Below, one piece after another: positions 18,866 through 27,992 of a stretch of 64,000 nt of DNA (position 1 is its first letter; each line of letters starts with the position of its first letter). This stretch comes from Thioclava sp. ES.031 (GTDB lineage: Bacteria > Pseudomonadota > Alphaproteobacteria > Rhodobacterales > Rhodobacteraceae): NCBI RefSeq assembly GCF_002563775.1, contig NZ_PDJO01000001.1, positions 2,118,001 through 2,182,000 of the forward strand, written 5' to 3'. The position numbers were made by a program, and so were the translations under genes. The notes under the pieces are model-generated. The model worked only from the letters and a program-made list of their open reading frames with translations, did no database searches and had not been told where the DNA came from.

Positions 18866-19726
18866 ATGATCCGGGTTGAAAACCTAGTCAAATCCTTCGG
18901 CGGATTCCGCGCGGTCGATGGCGCGAGCCTCGAAATCGCGACCGGCTCGATCACCGGGCTGATCGGCCCGAACGGCGCCGGCAAATCCACGCTCTTCAAC
19001 GTCATCGCAGGCGTGCATGAACCCACCGCGGGCCGTGTCACGATGGATGGCGAGGACATCACCGGGCTTGCGCCCCACGAGCTGTTCCACAAGGGGCTGC
19101 TGCGCACCTTCCAGATCGCGCATGAGTTTCCTTCGCTCACCGTGCGCGAGAACCTGATGATGGTGCCCACCGGTCAGGCGGGCGAGACGCTCTGGAACAC
19201 ATGGTTCGGGCGAAAACACATCCGCGACGAGGAAACGGCGCTTCTAAAAAAAGCCGATGAAGTTCTTGATTTCCTGACGATTTCGCATCTCAAGGATGAG
19301 AAGGCGGGCAATCTCTCGGGCGGTCAGAAGAAGCTTCTGGAGCTGGGCCGCACGATGATGGTCGAAGCCAAGATCGTCTTCCTCGACGAGGTCGGCGCGG
19401 GCGTGAACCGGACGCTTCTGAACACGATCGGCGACGCCATCGTGCGCCTCAACAAAGAGCGCGGCTACACCTTCTGCGTGATCGAACACGACATGGATTT
19501 CATCGGCCGCCTCTGCGACCCGGTCATCGTGATGGCCGAGGGCAAGGTGCTGGCCCAGGGGTCTGCCGATCACATCATGGAAAACGAGGCCGTTATCGAG
19601 GCCTATCTGGGCACCGGGCTGAAGAACAAGGTCAAGGCCGAGGAAACCGCCGAGACCGCCGCCCATGAAGATCACGGCGCGCAGCCCGGTCTGGGCGATG
19701 AAGCCGGCAAAGGGGGTGCCCAATGA
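18866..19726 (+). CDS. livG: Branched-chain amino acid-type ABC transporter ATPase, LivG-like
   Basis: A 286-residue ATPase with Walker A GPNGAGKST (about residues 33-41), signature NLSGGQKKLLELGR and Walker B IVFLDEVGAGVN, followed by EHDMDFI. The usual LivG sequence has DEPxAG in Walker B; here it is DEVGAG, a tolerated variant. AGGGGACC precedes the ATG. The last 30 residues are a Lys/Glu/Ala-rich extension beyond the normal LivG end. It overlaps livF by 4 bases (ATGA). Confidence 0.9.
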   Translation: MIRVENLVKSFGGFRAVDGASLEIATGSITGLIGPNGAGKSTLFNVIAGVHEPTAGRVTMDGEDITGLAPHELFHKGLLRTFQIAHEFPSLTVRENLMMVPTGQAGETLWNTWFGRKHIRDEETALLKKADEVLDFLTISHLKDEKAGNLSGGQKKLLELGRTMMVEAKIVFLDEVGAGVNRTLLNTIGDAIVRLNKERGYTFCVIEHDMDFIGRLCDPVIVMAEGKVLAQGSADHIMENEAVIEAYLGTGLKNKVKAEETAETAAHEDHGAQPGLGDEAGKGGAQ

Positions 19727-20427
19727 GCTATCTCAACGCCTCCAACATGACCGGCGGCTACGGCAAGGCCGACATCCTGCACGACTGCACGCTGACCGTC
19801 GAAAAGGGCGAGATCGCCGTGATCGTCGGCCCCAACGGCGCGGGTAAATCCACCGCGATGAAGGCGGTCTTCGGCATGCTCGGCCTGCGCGAAGGCAAGG
19901 TCACGCTCGACGGGCAGGACATTACCGGCCTCTCGCCGCAGGACCGCGTTAAGAAAGGTATGGGCTTCGTTCCGCAGGTGAACAACGTCTTCCCGACCAT
20001 GACGGTCGAGGAAAACCTTGAGATGGGCGCCTTCATCCGCGACGACGATTTCCGGGGCACGATGGATCAGGTCTTTGACCTGTTCCCGATCCTGAAGGAA
20101 AAGCGTCGCCAGAATGCGGGCGAGCTGTCGGGCGGGCAGCGTCAGCAGGTGGCCGTGGGCCGCGCGCTGATGACCCAGCCGAAGCTCCTGATGCTCGACG
20201 AGCCCACCGCGGGCGTCTCGCCCATCGTGATGGACGAGCTGTTCGATCGCATCATCGAGGTCGCCCGCAGCGGCATCTCGATCCTGATGGTCGAACAGAA
20301 CGCCCGCCAAGCCCTTGAGATCGCGGATAAAGGCTATGTCCTCGTGCAAGGCGCGAACAAATACACCGACACTGGCGAGGCCCTTCTGGCCGACCCGGAA
20401 GTCCGCCGCACCTTCCTGGGGGGCTGA
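19723..20427 (+). CDS. livF: Branched-chain amino acid-type ABC transporter ATPase, LivF-like
   Basis: A 234-residue ATPase with Walker A GPNGAGKST (about residues 37-45), signature ELSGGQRQQVAVGRAL, Walker B LLMLDEPTAGVSP and a switch region MVEQNARQAL. LivF and LivG form the nucleotide-binding pair of the importer. It starts within an ATGA overlap with livG and ends 3 bases before livH, so it is translationally linked on both sides. Confidence 0.92.
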   Translation: MSYLNASNMTGGYGKADILHDCTLTVEKGEIAVIVGPNGAGKSTAMKAVFGMLGLREGKVTLDGQDITGLSPQDRVKKGMGFVPQVNNVFPTMTVEENLEMGAFIRDDDFRGTMDQVFDLFPILKEKRRQNAGELSGGQRQQVAVGRALMTQPKLLMLDEPTAGVSPIVMDELFDRIIEVARSGISILMVEQNARQALEIADKGYVLVQGANKYTDTGEALLADPEVRRTFLGG

Positions 20428-20430
20428 GCA

Positions 20431-21438
20431 ATGGAACTCATCAACGCGCTTGTCGCGGTTACCAATTACGTCATCATCCCCGCCACCGCCTATGGCGCGC
20501 AGCTTGCGCTCGGGGCGCTCGGGGTCACGCTGATCTACTCGATCCTGCGGTTCTCCAACTTCGCCCATGGCGACACGATGGCCTTCGGCACCGGGGTCGT
20601 GATCCTGATCACCTGGGGCTTTCAGGCGATGGGGATCAGCTTCGGCCCGCTGCCGACCGCCCTTCTCGCCCTGCCCTTCGGCATCGCGGTCACCGCGGCG
20701 CTGATGCTCGGGACGGACAAGGTCGTTTACCAATATTACCGAAAAGTCAGGGCCGCGCCCGTCGTGATGGTCATGGTCTCGGTCGGCGTGATGTTCGTGA
20801 TGAACGCGCTCACGCGCTTCCTGATCGGCGTCGACCAGATCAATTTCGACGACGGCACCCGCTTCGTCATCAACGCCCGGCAATGGCGCGAGATGACGGG
20901 CCTGCACGAGCCGCTGACGCTGCGCTCGACGCAGGTGATCACCGTCGTCACCGCGATCATCACCGTGGCCGCGCTGTTCTGGTTCCTCGGCAAGACGCGC
21001 ACCGGCAAATCCATGCGCGCGTTTTCCGATAACGAGGATTTGGCGCTGCTGTCGGGCATCGACCCGAACAAGGTCGTGGCCGTCACCTGGATCATCACCG
21101 GTGCGCTCGCGACCATCGCAGGCACGCTCTACGGGCTCGACAAGTCGTTCAAAGCCTTCACCTATTTCCAGCTTCTGCTACCGATCTTCGCCTCGGCCAT
21201 CGTCGGCGGCATCGGCAACCCGGTGGGCGCGATCGCAGGCGGCTTCGTGATCTCCTTCTCGGAAGTGGGCCTCACCTACGCATGGAAGAAGGTCGCGACC
21301 TATCTGGTCCCGAGCTGGGAGCCGGACGGTCTCGTTCAGCTTCTCTCCACCGATTACAAATACGCAGTCAGCTTCACGATCCTGATCCTCGTCCTGATCT
21401 TCAAGCCGACCGGCCTCTTCAAGGGGAAAATCGTATGA
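20431..21438 (+). CDS. livH: Branched-chain amino acid-type ABC transporter permease, LivH-like
   Basis: A 335-residue inner-membrane permease with about eight to nine spans. It has the LivH signature: LGVTLIYSILRFSNFAHGD near residues 30-48 and GGIGNPVGAIAGGFVISFSE in the second half. It forms the transmembrane channel with LivM. It starts 3 bases after livF and overlaps livM by 4 bases. Confidence 0.9.
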   Translation: MELINALVAVTNYVIIPATAYGAQLALGALGVTLIYSILRFSNFAHGDTMAFGTGVVILITWGFQAMGISFGPLPTALLALPFGIAVTAALMLGTDKVVYQYYRKVRAAPVVMVMVSVGVMFVMNALTRFLIGVDQINFDDGTRFVINARQWREMTGLHEPLTLRSTQVITVVTAIITVAALFWFLGKTRTGKSMRAFSDNEDLALLSGIDPNKVVAVTWIITGALATIAGTLYGLDKSFKAFTYFQLLLPIFASAIVGGIGNPVGAIAGGFVISFSEVGLTYAWKKVATYLVPSWEPDGLVQLLSTDYKYAVSFTILILVLIFKPTGLFKGKIV

Positions 21439-22763
21439 GCAGCAATCGTCAGGCTGGCGAGACCAGCCGTCTCCGCGCGCCCCTCTTCTTCGCCATCATG
21501 GCCGCGCTCATCCTGCTCGAGGGCTTCACCTCGGGCTGGAACTCGGCGCTCGGCATTCTCAACATGGGGCTTTTGTCGGCGATCATGGCGCTCGGCGTGA
21601 ACATGCAATGGGGCTATGCGGGCCTGTTCAACGCGGGCGCGATGGGCTTCCTCGCGCTTGGCGGCCTCGCCCCGGTGCTGATCTCCATGCCGCCCACCCC
21701 CGGCGCCTTCTCGGGCGGCGGTCCGGGCATCATGGCGGCCTTCTTCGTGGCTATCGTCGCGGTGCTCGCGGCGGTCTGGATCTGGCGCAACCTGCGCGGC
21801 AAGACGCGCGGCCTCGCCGTGACCGCCGTGCTGGTCGTCGGCTTCTTCACCTATCGCTGGCTGTTCGATCCGGCGGTCGAGGTGATCGAGGCGATCAACC
21901 CCTCGGCGCAGGGCAACCTCGGCGGGCTGGGCCTTCCGACGCTGATCTCCTGGCCCGTGGGCGCGGTTCTGGCCGCAGGCGCGGCCTGGCTGGTCGGCAA
22001 GACCGCCCTCGGCCTGCGCTCGGATTACCTCGCGATTGCCACGCTCGGCATCGCGGAGATCATCGTCGCGATCCTGAAGAACGAGCAATGGCTCGACCGC
22101 GGCGTGCTGAACGTCAACGGCATCCCGCGCCCCTGGCCCGTGCCCTACGAGATCGACCTGCAGAACTCGCCCGATTTCGTCGCACAGATGCAGGCTTGGG
22201 GTCTCGACCCGCAGCTCGGCTCGACCATCGCGGTGAAGCTGGCCTTCCTCGTCCTGTTCGTGATCGTCATCCTCGCGCTGATCTGGCTGACCGAAATGTC
22301 GCTGAAATCGCCCTGGGGCCGGATGATGCGCGCGATCCGCGACAACGAGATCTCGGCCGCGGCAATGGGCAAGAACGTCACCCGCCGCCACCTGCAGATC
22401 TTCGTGCTGGGCTCGGCGGTGATCGGGCTTGCAGGCGCGATGATGATCTCGCTCGACGGGCAGATGACGCCGACCTCCTACAACCCGCTGCGCTACACCT
22501 TCCTGATCCTCGTGATGGTGATCGTGGGTGGTTCGGGCAACAACTGGGGCTCGATCCTCGGCGGCGTGCTGATCTGGTATGTCTGGGTCAAGGCAGGCGA
22601 CTGGGGCCCGGATATCATGGGCGCGCTGGCCGCACCCTTCCCCGATGGCGGCTTCAAGGATCACCTGATCCAGTCGGCCCCGCATATGCGGATGCTGGTG
22701 ATGGGGATCATCCTGCTGATGGTGCTGCGCTTCAGCCCGCGCGGGCTCTTGCCGGAGAAATAA
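21435..22763 (+). CDS. livM: Branched-chain amino acid-type ABC transporter permease, LivM-like
   Basis: A 442-residue permease beginning in an ATGA overlap with livH. The LivM core is clear: GVNMQWGYAGLFNAGAMGF, LRSDYLAIATLGIAEI, and VGGSGNNWGSILGG near the end. It is about 100 residues longer than the LivM of the second operon (334). The extra length is an insertion near residues 75-170 that adds hydrophobic helices. The operon ends here, followed by a dispersed repeat element and a plus-strand terminator. Confidence 0.9.
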   Translation: MSSNRQAGETSRLRAPLFFAIMAALILLEGFTSGWNSALGILNMGLLSAIMALGVNMQWGYAGLFNAGAMGFLALGGLAPVLISMPPTPGAFSGGGPGIMAAFFVAIVAVLAAVWIWRNLRGKTRGLAVTAVLVVGFFTYRWLFDPAVEVIEAINPSAQGNLGGLGLPTLISWPVGAVLAAGAAWLVGKTALGLRSDYLAIATLGIAEIIVAILKNEQWLDRGVLNVNGIPRPWPVPYEIDLQNSPDFVAQMQAWGLDPQLGSTIAVKLAFLVLFVIVILALIWLTEMSLKSPWGRMMRAIRDNEISAAAMGKNVTRRHLQIFVLGSAVIGLAGAMMISLDGQMTPTSYNPLRYTFLILVMVIVGGSGNNWGSILGGVLIWYVWVKAGDWGPDIMGALAAPFPDGGFKDHLIQSAPHMRMLVMGIILLMVLRFSPRGLLPEK

Positions 22764-22766
22764 AAA

Positions 22767-22830
22767 CGAGGGGCTCTGCCCCTCGCCCGTTCCGGGCTCA
22801 CCCCGGGATATTTCTTCCAAAACGAAGACA
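22767..22830 (+). repeat. Dispersed intergenic element, copy A
   Basis: A hairpin CGAGGGGC (22767-22774)/GCCCCTCG (22778-22785), a short spacer, then CCCCGGGATATTT (22801-22813) and a TTCCAAAACGAAG tail. The same plan recurs at 35074-35207, 49523-49588 and 51395-51455. It directly follows livM in the gene's orientation. Five A bases before the hairpin (22762-22766) would also make it a minus-strand terminator for ntrX. Confidence 0.7.
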
Positions 22831-22832
22831 AG

Positions 22833-22864
22833 ACGCGCGCCCCGAAAAGGAGGCGCGCGTTTTT
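22833..22864 (+). terminator. Terminator of the livJGFHM operon
   Basis: ACGCGCGCC (22833-22841) pairs with GGCGCGCGT (22852-22860), followed by a T-run to 22864. It ends just before the ntrX stop codon on the opposite strand. Confidence 0.8.
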
Positions 22865-22866
22865 CG

Positions 22867-24267
22867 TTACTCCTCGCCGCCGTCGAATTGGGCGACGCGG
22901 GCGCCGGCCTTGTTCGTGGTGACGACGCCGAGCGATTTGAGTTTGCGGTGCAGCGCCGAGCGCTCCATGCCGACGAAATTCGCGGTGCGCGAGATGTTGC
23001 CCCCGAAGCGGTTGATCTGGGTGAGCAGGTATTCGCGCTCGAACAGCTCGCGCGCCTCGCGCAAAGGCAGCGTGGCGAGCGCGCCGCCCAGAACGATGCG
23101 CCCCTCGTCAGCCGGGCCTTCCTGCCCGGGCAGCTCGCGCGCCTCGATCGCGCCCGTGCCTTCGCCGAGGATCAGCACCCGCTCGATCACGTTGCGCAGC
23201 TGGCGGACATTGCCCGGCCAGTCCATCGTCTGCATCAGCGCCGCGGCCTCTTCCGAGATTTCCCGCAGTGGCAGGCCCTGGGTCTCGTTGAACCCGCGCA
23301 GGAAATGATCGGCCAGAAGCGGCACGTCCTCGCGCCGCTCCGAGAGCGGCGGCACCTCGATCGGCACGACGTTCAGCCGGTCGTAGAGCTCCTGCCGGAA
23401 ATGCCCTTCGCGGATCTGCGTCATCAGATCGCGGGTCGTCGACGAGATCACCCTCAGATCGACACGGACCTTGTCGGCCCCGCCCACGCGCAGGAATTGC
23501 TGCTCGGTCAAAACCCGCAGGATTTTCGACTGCGTGCCGAGCGGCATCTCGGCCACCTCGTCGAAATAGATCACCCCGCCATGGGCTTGCTCCAGAAGGC
23601 CCTTTTCGACGCCGCGCTCGGGGGTCTCGCGCCCGAACAGCACCTCTTCCATCCGGTCGGGTTCGATCGAGGCGGAATTCACGGTGATGAACGGCCCCGC
23701 CGCGCGGGTCGAGAACTGGTGGATATAGCGCGCGGCCATTTCCTTGCCCGAGCCCGGCTCGCCCGTCAGCATCACCCGGCCATTGGACTTGGTCACCTTG
23801 TCGAGCTGATCCTTCAGCCGCCGGTACGCCGCCGAGTCGCCGATCATCTCGCCAGAGGACATGTCGCGGCGCTTCAGCGTCGAGTTCTCGCGCCGCAGCC
23901 GCGCCGTCTCCATCGCGCGCGAAATCACCACCATCAGCTGGTCGATATTGAAGGGCTTCTCGATGAAGTCGTAAGCGCCCTGCTTGATCGCCGCCACCGC
24001 GATCTCGATATTGCCGTGGCCCGAGATGATGATGACCGGCACGTCCGGGTTGTCGCGCTTGACCGTCTTGAGGATGTCGATCCCGTCCATCTTGCTGTCC
24101 TTCAGCCAGATATCGAGGATCATCAGCGCCGGTTCCTGCGCGTTGATCTCGTCCATGCACTCGTTGGAATTCGCCGCGAGCCGTGTCTTGAAGCCTTCGT
24201 CGCGCAGGATGTCGGCGATCAGCTCGCGGATGTCTTTCTCGTCGTCGACGATCAGAATGTCGCTCAT
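22867..24267 (-). CDS. ntrX: Nitrogen regulation response regulator NtrX
   Basis: A 466-residue NtrC-family regulator. The receiver domain has its phosphorylation site at D52 (ILDIW) and K104 in EKPF. The AAA+ domain has Walker A GEPGSGKE (169-176) and Walker B GVIYFDEVAE (about 231-240). A Fis-type helix-turn-helix (NISRTANFVGMERSALHRKL) lies near the C-terminus. The GAFTGA loop that contacts sigma-54 is absent: the segment reads LFGRETPERGVEKG. NtrX is the partner of the NtrY kinase and overlaps ntrY by 4 bases. In alphaproteobacteria the pair affects nitrogen and redox responses; sigma-54-independent action is inferred from the missing loop. Confidence 0.93.
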   Translation of the reverse strand: MSDILIVDDEKDIRELIADILRDEGFKTRLAANSNECMDEINAQEPALMILDIWLKDSKMDGIDILKTVKRDNPDVPVIIISGHGNIEIAVAAIKQGAYDFIEKPFNIDQLMVVISRAMETARLRRENSTLKRRDMSSGEMIGDSAAYRRLKDQLDKVTKSNGRVMLTGEPGSGKEMAARYIHQFSTRAAGPFITVNSASIEPDRMEEVLFGRETPERGVEKGLLEQAHGGVIYFDEVAEMPLGTQSKILRVLTEQQFLRVGGADKVRVDLRVISSTTRDLMTQIREGHFRQELYDRLNVVPIEVPPLSERREDVPLLADHFLRGFNETQGLPLREISEEAAALMQTMDWPGNVRQLRNVIERVLILGEGTGAIEARELPGQEGPADEGRIVLGGALATLPLREARELFEREYLLTQINRFGGNISRTANFVGMERSALHRKLKSLGVVTTNKAGARVAQFDGGEE

Positions 24268-26546
24268 GTCACTTCCCCGGGGGCTTCGCCCCTCTCCTTG
24301 ATGGCTCTGAGCGCTGCTCGGGCGCGTGGGAGCCTGATTTCGGCGAGCGCCCCGCGATGGGCACCCTCTGCAAAGGCGGGCGCGTCGCTCAGAGTCAGCG
24401 TTCCACCATGTTCCTCAATGATCTTCTTGACGATGGGAAGGCCCAGCCCGGTGCCTTTCTCGCGCGTCGTAACGTAAGGCTCGAACAGCCGCGAGCGGTC
24501 GGGCGGCAGGCCGATCCCGTTATCCGCGATATGGATCGTCACATGCTCGGGCGCGACCTGCATATCGAGGCGAACCTCGGGCGCGAAGCCATCTTCCACG
24601 TTGCCTTTTTCCGTATAGGATTCAATCGCTTCGCCAGCGTTCTTCACAAGGTTCGTCACCGCTTGCGAAATCATCGTCGCGTCCAGCTCGACGATCACCG
24701 GCTCGGTCGGGACATCCGTCACCAGTTTCGCGCCATGCAGGCTGTCTTGCTGCAGGGTCGCGGCGTCGCGCACGAGTTGCGCCAGATCGTGATCGGCGCG
24801 GTCGGGCTCGGGCATCCGGGCGAAGCGCGAGAATTCATCAACAATGCGCCGCAAGTCATTGGTTTGCCGCACAATCACGCCGGTGAGCTGATTGAGCGTT
24901 TCAAGATCTTCGCCCTCGGTCATCTTGCCGAATTTGCGCTTGATCCGCTCGGCGGAAAGCTGGATCGGCGTGAGCGGGTTCTTGATCTCATGCGCGATGC
25001 GCCGCGCCACATCGCCCCATGCCGCCATCCGCTGCGCCGAGACCAGATCGGTCACATCCTCGAAAGCCACCACATAGCCCTCGGGCGTGCCCAGATCGTT
25101 GCGCCGCACCGCCATGCGCACCAGCAGACTTTCCAGCCGCCCACCGCGCGAGACCCGGATCTCCTCTTGCGCGACCTCGTTAAGACCGTCCTGCAAGCGA
25201 TTGTAAAGCCCGACGAATTCCGGAACGGCGGTCGAGAGGTCGCGGGCATTGTCACGCGTGCTATCGAGCGCCAGCAAGGTCATCGCGGCCCGGTTCACGA
25301 AGTCTATCCGCCCGTCTGCGTCCAGCCCGATCACCCCCGAGGTAACAGAGGACAGCACGGAGTCGAACATCCGTCGGCGTTCCTCGGTCTCGCGGTGGTT
25401 CTCGATCAGGGCCATACGCTGGCCCTTCAACTGTCCAGTCATCCGGTTGAACGCCTCGCCCAATGTCGCGATCTCGTCGTCGCCCTCGGCTTCGATCACC
25501 CGCGCATCCAGATCGCCCGACCCGACCCGCTCCGCCGCGGCGGCAAGCCGCCCGATGGGGCGCGACAGGCGTTCTGCGAACCACAGCCCCATCCACACCG
25601 CGGCGAGGATCAGAATCAGCGCGAAGCCGAAATAGACGAGCCCGAATTCGAAGATCACCCGACCGCGCGCGCTTTCCAATTGCTGATAGAGCGTCACCGT
25701 CTCGCGCGTCTTGTCCAAGAGCGCGAGGATCTGCCCATCCACCTTGCGCGAGATATAGAGATAGCGGTCCACGAAGGCATCGAGCCGGATCAGCGCGCGC
25801 AATTCCGAGTTCGGCCAATCCTCGATCAGCACCGTCTCGCCCTTCTGCGCCTCGACGATGTCGCGCGGAGAAGGTTCTTCGTAATCAAAGAGATAGGAGC
25901 GATCCCCGCGGGCCACGATCCGACCCGTGCCATCGATTACATAGGCCTCTTTCACGCCGCGCTGGATGCCCGCCTGCCCGGTGATCAGCAATTCGCGCAG
26001 TTCGCCATCGGACATGAAGGTCGAGGCCTGCCGCCGCAGATTGAGGAAATTCGCGAGCGCCCGGCTGTCCTGCACCAGATCGCGCTTATGCTCGGACTGA
26101 TAGGCCTCGGCGGCCTGAAGCGACGTGCCCACGACCGAGCGCACGCGATCCGAGAACCAACCCTCGAGACCGATATTCACCGTGAGGAACGCGAAGACCG
26201 CGACGAGGATCGTCGGCACCAGCGCGATGCCCGCGAACACGCCGGTGAGGCGCAGGGTCAGCCGCGATCCGGCGGAATGGGCACGCCTTGCGGCGATGAT
26301 CTGCACCAGCCGCATCAGGATCAGACCGGCGAGCAGCAGGAAATAGACGAAATCGGCAAGCAGGATCAGGCGCAGCGCGGTGCTGTCCGCCCCCTGTCCC
26401 AAGGGCCCGAGGACTATAAAGGTCGCAATCGCGAGCGCCGGGCCCAGCACGACCAGACCGAAGGTAAACAGGTTGCGCACCCGCTTCTGGCGGCGAAAGC
26501 GCGCCAAACGGTCCCAGCCTGAGCGATATGCCGTGCTGCCCTGCAC
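24264..26546 (-). CDS. ntrY: Nitrogen regulation sensor histidine kinase NtrY
   Basis: A 760-residue membrane kinase. Spans lie at about residues 27-49, 57-83 and 100-125. A periplasmic sensor region of about 170 residues follows, then a fourth span near 300-322, a HAMP domain (about 323-376) and a PAS domain (about 390-500). The HisKA domain has phospho-acceptor H519 (AHEIKNPLTPIQ), and the ATPase domain has N, G1 (DNGIGLP) and G2 (KGTGLGLPIV) boxes. It phosphorylates NtrX. It starts 72 bases after ntrC, so the ntr genes look like one transcription unit. Confidence 0.93.
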   Translation of the reverse strand: MQGSTAYRSGWDRLARFRRQKRVRNLFTFGLVVLGPALAIATFIVLGPLGQGADSTALRLILLADFVYFLLLAGLILMRLVQIIAARRAHSAGSRLTLRLTGVFAGIALVPTILVAVFAFLTVNIGLEGWFSDRVRSVVGTSLQAAEAYQSEHKRDLVQDSRALANFLNLRRQASTFMSDGELRELLITGQAGIQRGVKEAYVIDGTGRIVARGDRSYLFDYEEPSPRDIVEAQKGETVLIEDWPNSELRALIRLDAFVDRYLYISRKVDGQILALLDKTRETVTLYQQLESARGRVIFEFGLVYFGFALILILAAVWMGLWFAERLSRPIGRLAAAAERVGSGDLDARVIEAEGDDEIATLGEAFNRMTGQLKGQRMALIENHRETEERRRMFDSVLSSVTSGVIGLDADGRIDFVNRAAMTLLALDSTRDNARDLSTAVPEFVGLYNRLQDGLNEVAQEEIRVSRGGRLESLLVRMAVRRNDLGTPEGYVVAFEDVTDLVSAQRMAAWGDVARRIAHEIKNPLTPIQLSAERIKRKFGKMTEGEDLETLNQLTGVIVRQTNDLRRIVDEFSRFARMPEPDRADHDLAQLVRDAATLQQDSLHGAKLVTDVPTEPVIVELDATMISQAVTNLVKNAGEAIESYTEKGNVEDGFAPEVRLDMQVAPEHVTIHIADNGIGLPPDRSRLFEPYVTTREKGTGLGLPIVKKIIEEHGGTLTLSDAPAFAEGAHRGALAEIRLPRARAALRAIKERGEAPGEVT

Positions 26547-26618
26547 AAATGCCCCCTCATTCCAGACCGTGGCTCGCGAATCCGTGTGAACGGAAAGCCA
26601 CAGGCCCCTGTTGCGGGT

Positions 26619-27989
26619 TTACATCAGTTTGCGACGGCGTGTCACCTGAATATCCAGATCGGTGATCTTTTTACGCAACGTATTGCGGTTGATGCCGAGC
26701 AGATCGGCACATCTGGCCTGATTGCCACCGGTCGCATCGAGCGCGATTTCGATCAGCGGCGCCTCCATTTCCTTCAAAATCCGGTCGTAAAGGCCCGGAG
26801 GCGGCAGCGTCCCGCCGTGAAGGTCGAAATAGCGCCGCAGGTGGCGCGCGATGGAGGCGGAGAGCTTCTCGCCCTCGCCGCCTTGGCGCAGCGGCTCGAT
26901 CGCGGGCTGGTTGCCCAGCACGAATTCCGCCTCGGCGCGGGTGATTTCTTCCTCGGGCGAGGTCACCGCGAGACGGCGGATTGTGTTCTCCAGCTGGCGC
27001 ACGTTGCCGGGCCAGGAATAGGCGCGCACGAGTTGCAGCGCCTCGGGCGTGAAGCGGCGCAGACCCAGCCCGTCGCGTTCGGCCCGGGCGAGGAAATGCT
27101 CGGCCAGAAGCGGGATATCCTCGACCCGCTCGCGTAAGGACGGCACGTTCAGCGTCACACCGCCGAGGCGGTAGAACAGGTCCTGACGGAACTTGCCCGC
27201 CTCCATCAGCCCCGCGAGGTCGATCTGCGTCGTCGCCATGATCCGCGGCGCGGGATCGGGCAGCGCGTCGAGCATCCGCACGATCCGCGCCTGCGTGTCG
27301 TCGTCGTAATCGCCAACCTCGTCGAAGACGAGCGAGCCGCCCTTGGCCTTCGCCACCAGAGCCGCCGGGCCGTCCGCGCCCTGCAGATCGCCCGCCTGCG
27401 CCACTACGAAGGGCAGCGTCCGGCGGTCGGAAAAGTCGTGAATGGCCTTCGCAATCAGTGACTTACCCGTTCCGCTCTCACCCGCGATCAGCACCGCGAG
27501 ATCGGCATTCATCACCCGTGCGACAAGCCGGTAAAGCTCTTGCATCGCCGGCGTCCGCCCGACCAGAGGCAGATCGCCCGCATCGCCGCCGCCTTCGATC
27601 TCGCGCGGGGCGGTCGGGCTGCGGCGCTTCTGCTCCAGCGCCTTTTGCGCGCGCTTCATCAGGTCCGGCAGATCGAACGGTTTGGGCAGATAATCGTAAG
27701 CCTCGGCCTCGGCCGCCTGGATCGCGGTCATGATCGTGTTCTGCGCAGAGATCACGATGACCGGCAGGCCCGGGCGTTCCTCGGAGATCTTCGGCAGCGC
27801 CTCGAGCCCGTTTCCGTCGGGCATGATCACATCCGAGATCACCAGATCGCCTTTGCCCTCTTCGACCCAGCGCATCAGCGTCACGAGCGAGGCAGTGGCA
27901 TGAACCTTGCAGCCCGCACGGGTCAGGGCCTGGGTCAGAACGGTGCGGATTGTGCGATCGTCATCCGCGACAAGTACGGTGCCGTCCAT
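26619..27989 (-). CDS. ntrC: Nitrogen regulation response regulator NtrC (GAFTGA-less type)
   Basis: A 456-residue regulator. The receiver site is D53 ([11 protein letters not shown]), with K103 in PKPF. Walker A is GESGTGKS (170-177) and Walker [12 protein letters not shown] Fis-type helix-turn-helix, [21 protein letters not shown], is near the C-terminus. Between the Walker motifs the region that should hold GAFTGA is shortened ([17 protein letters not shown]). Rhodobacter capsulatus NtrC also lacks GAFTGA and is known to activate the sigma-70 polymerase, so the same is likely here. It lies 3 bases after ntrB. Confidence 0.93.
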   Translation of the reverse strand: MDGTVLVADDDRTIRTVLTQALTRAGCKVHATASLVTLMRWVEEGKGDLVISDVIMPDGNGLEALPKISEERPGLPVIVISAQNTIMTAIQAAEAEAYDYLPKPFDLPDLMKRAQKALEQKRRSPTAPREIEGGGDAGDLPLVGRTPAMQELYRLVARVMNADLAVLIAGESGTGKSLIAKAIHDFSDRRTLPFVVAQAGDLQGADGPAALVAKAKGGSLVFDEVGDYDDDTQARIVRMLDALPDPAPRIMATTQIDLAGLMEAGKFRQDLFYRLGGVTLNVPSLRERVEDIPLLAEHFLARAERDGLGLRRFTPEALQLVRAYSWPGNVRQLENTIRRLAVTSPEEEITRAEAEFVLGNQPAIEPLRQGGEGEKLSASIARHLRRYFDLHGGTLPPPGLYDRILKEMEAPLIEIALDATGGNQARCADLLGINRNTLRKKITDLDIQVTRRRKLM

Positions 27990-27992
27990 GGA

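Noticed and set aside
21354..22820. Minus-strand open frame across the first livM
   Set aside because: Composition is dominated by His, Arg, Asp and Glu; the livM frame is clear and complete.
24279..24291. GGGGCTTCGCCCC hairpin near the ntrY-ntrX junction
   Set aside because: It lies in the coding end of ntrY and lacks the CCCGGGATATTT core, so it is not counted as a fifth dispersed element and has no T-run for termination.
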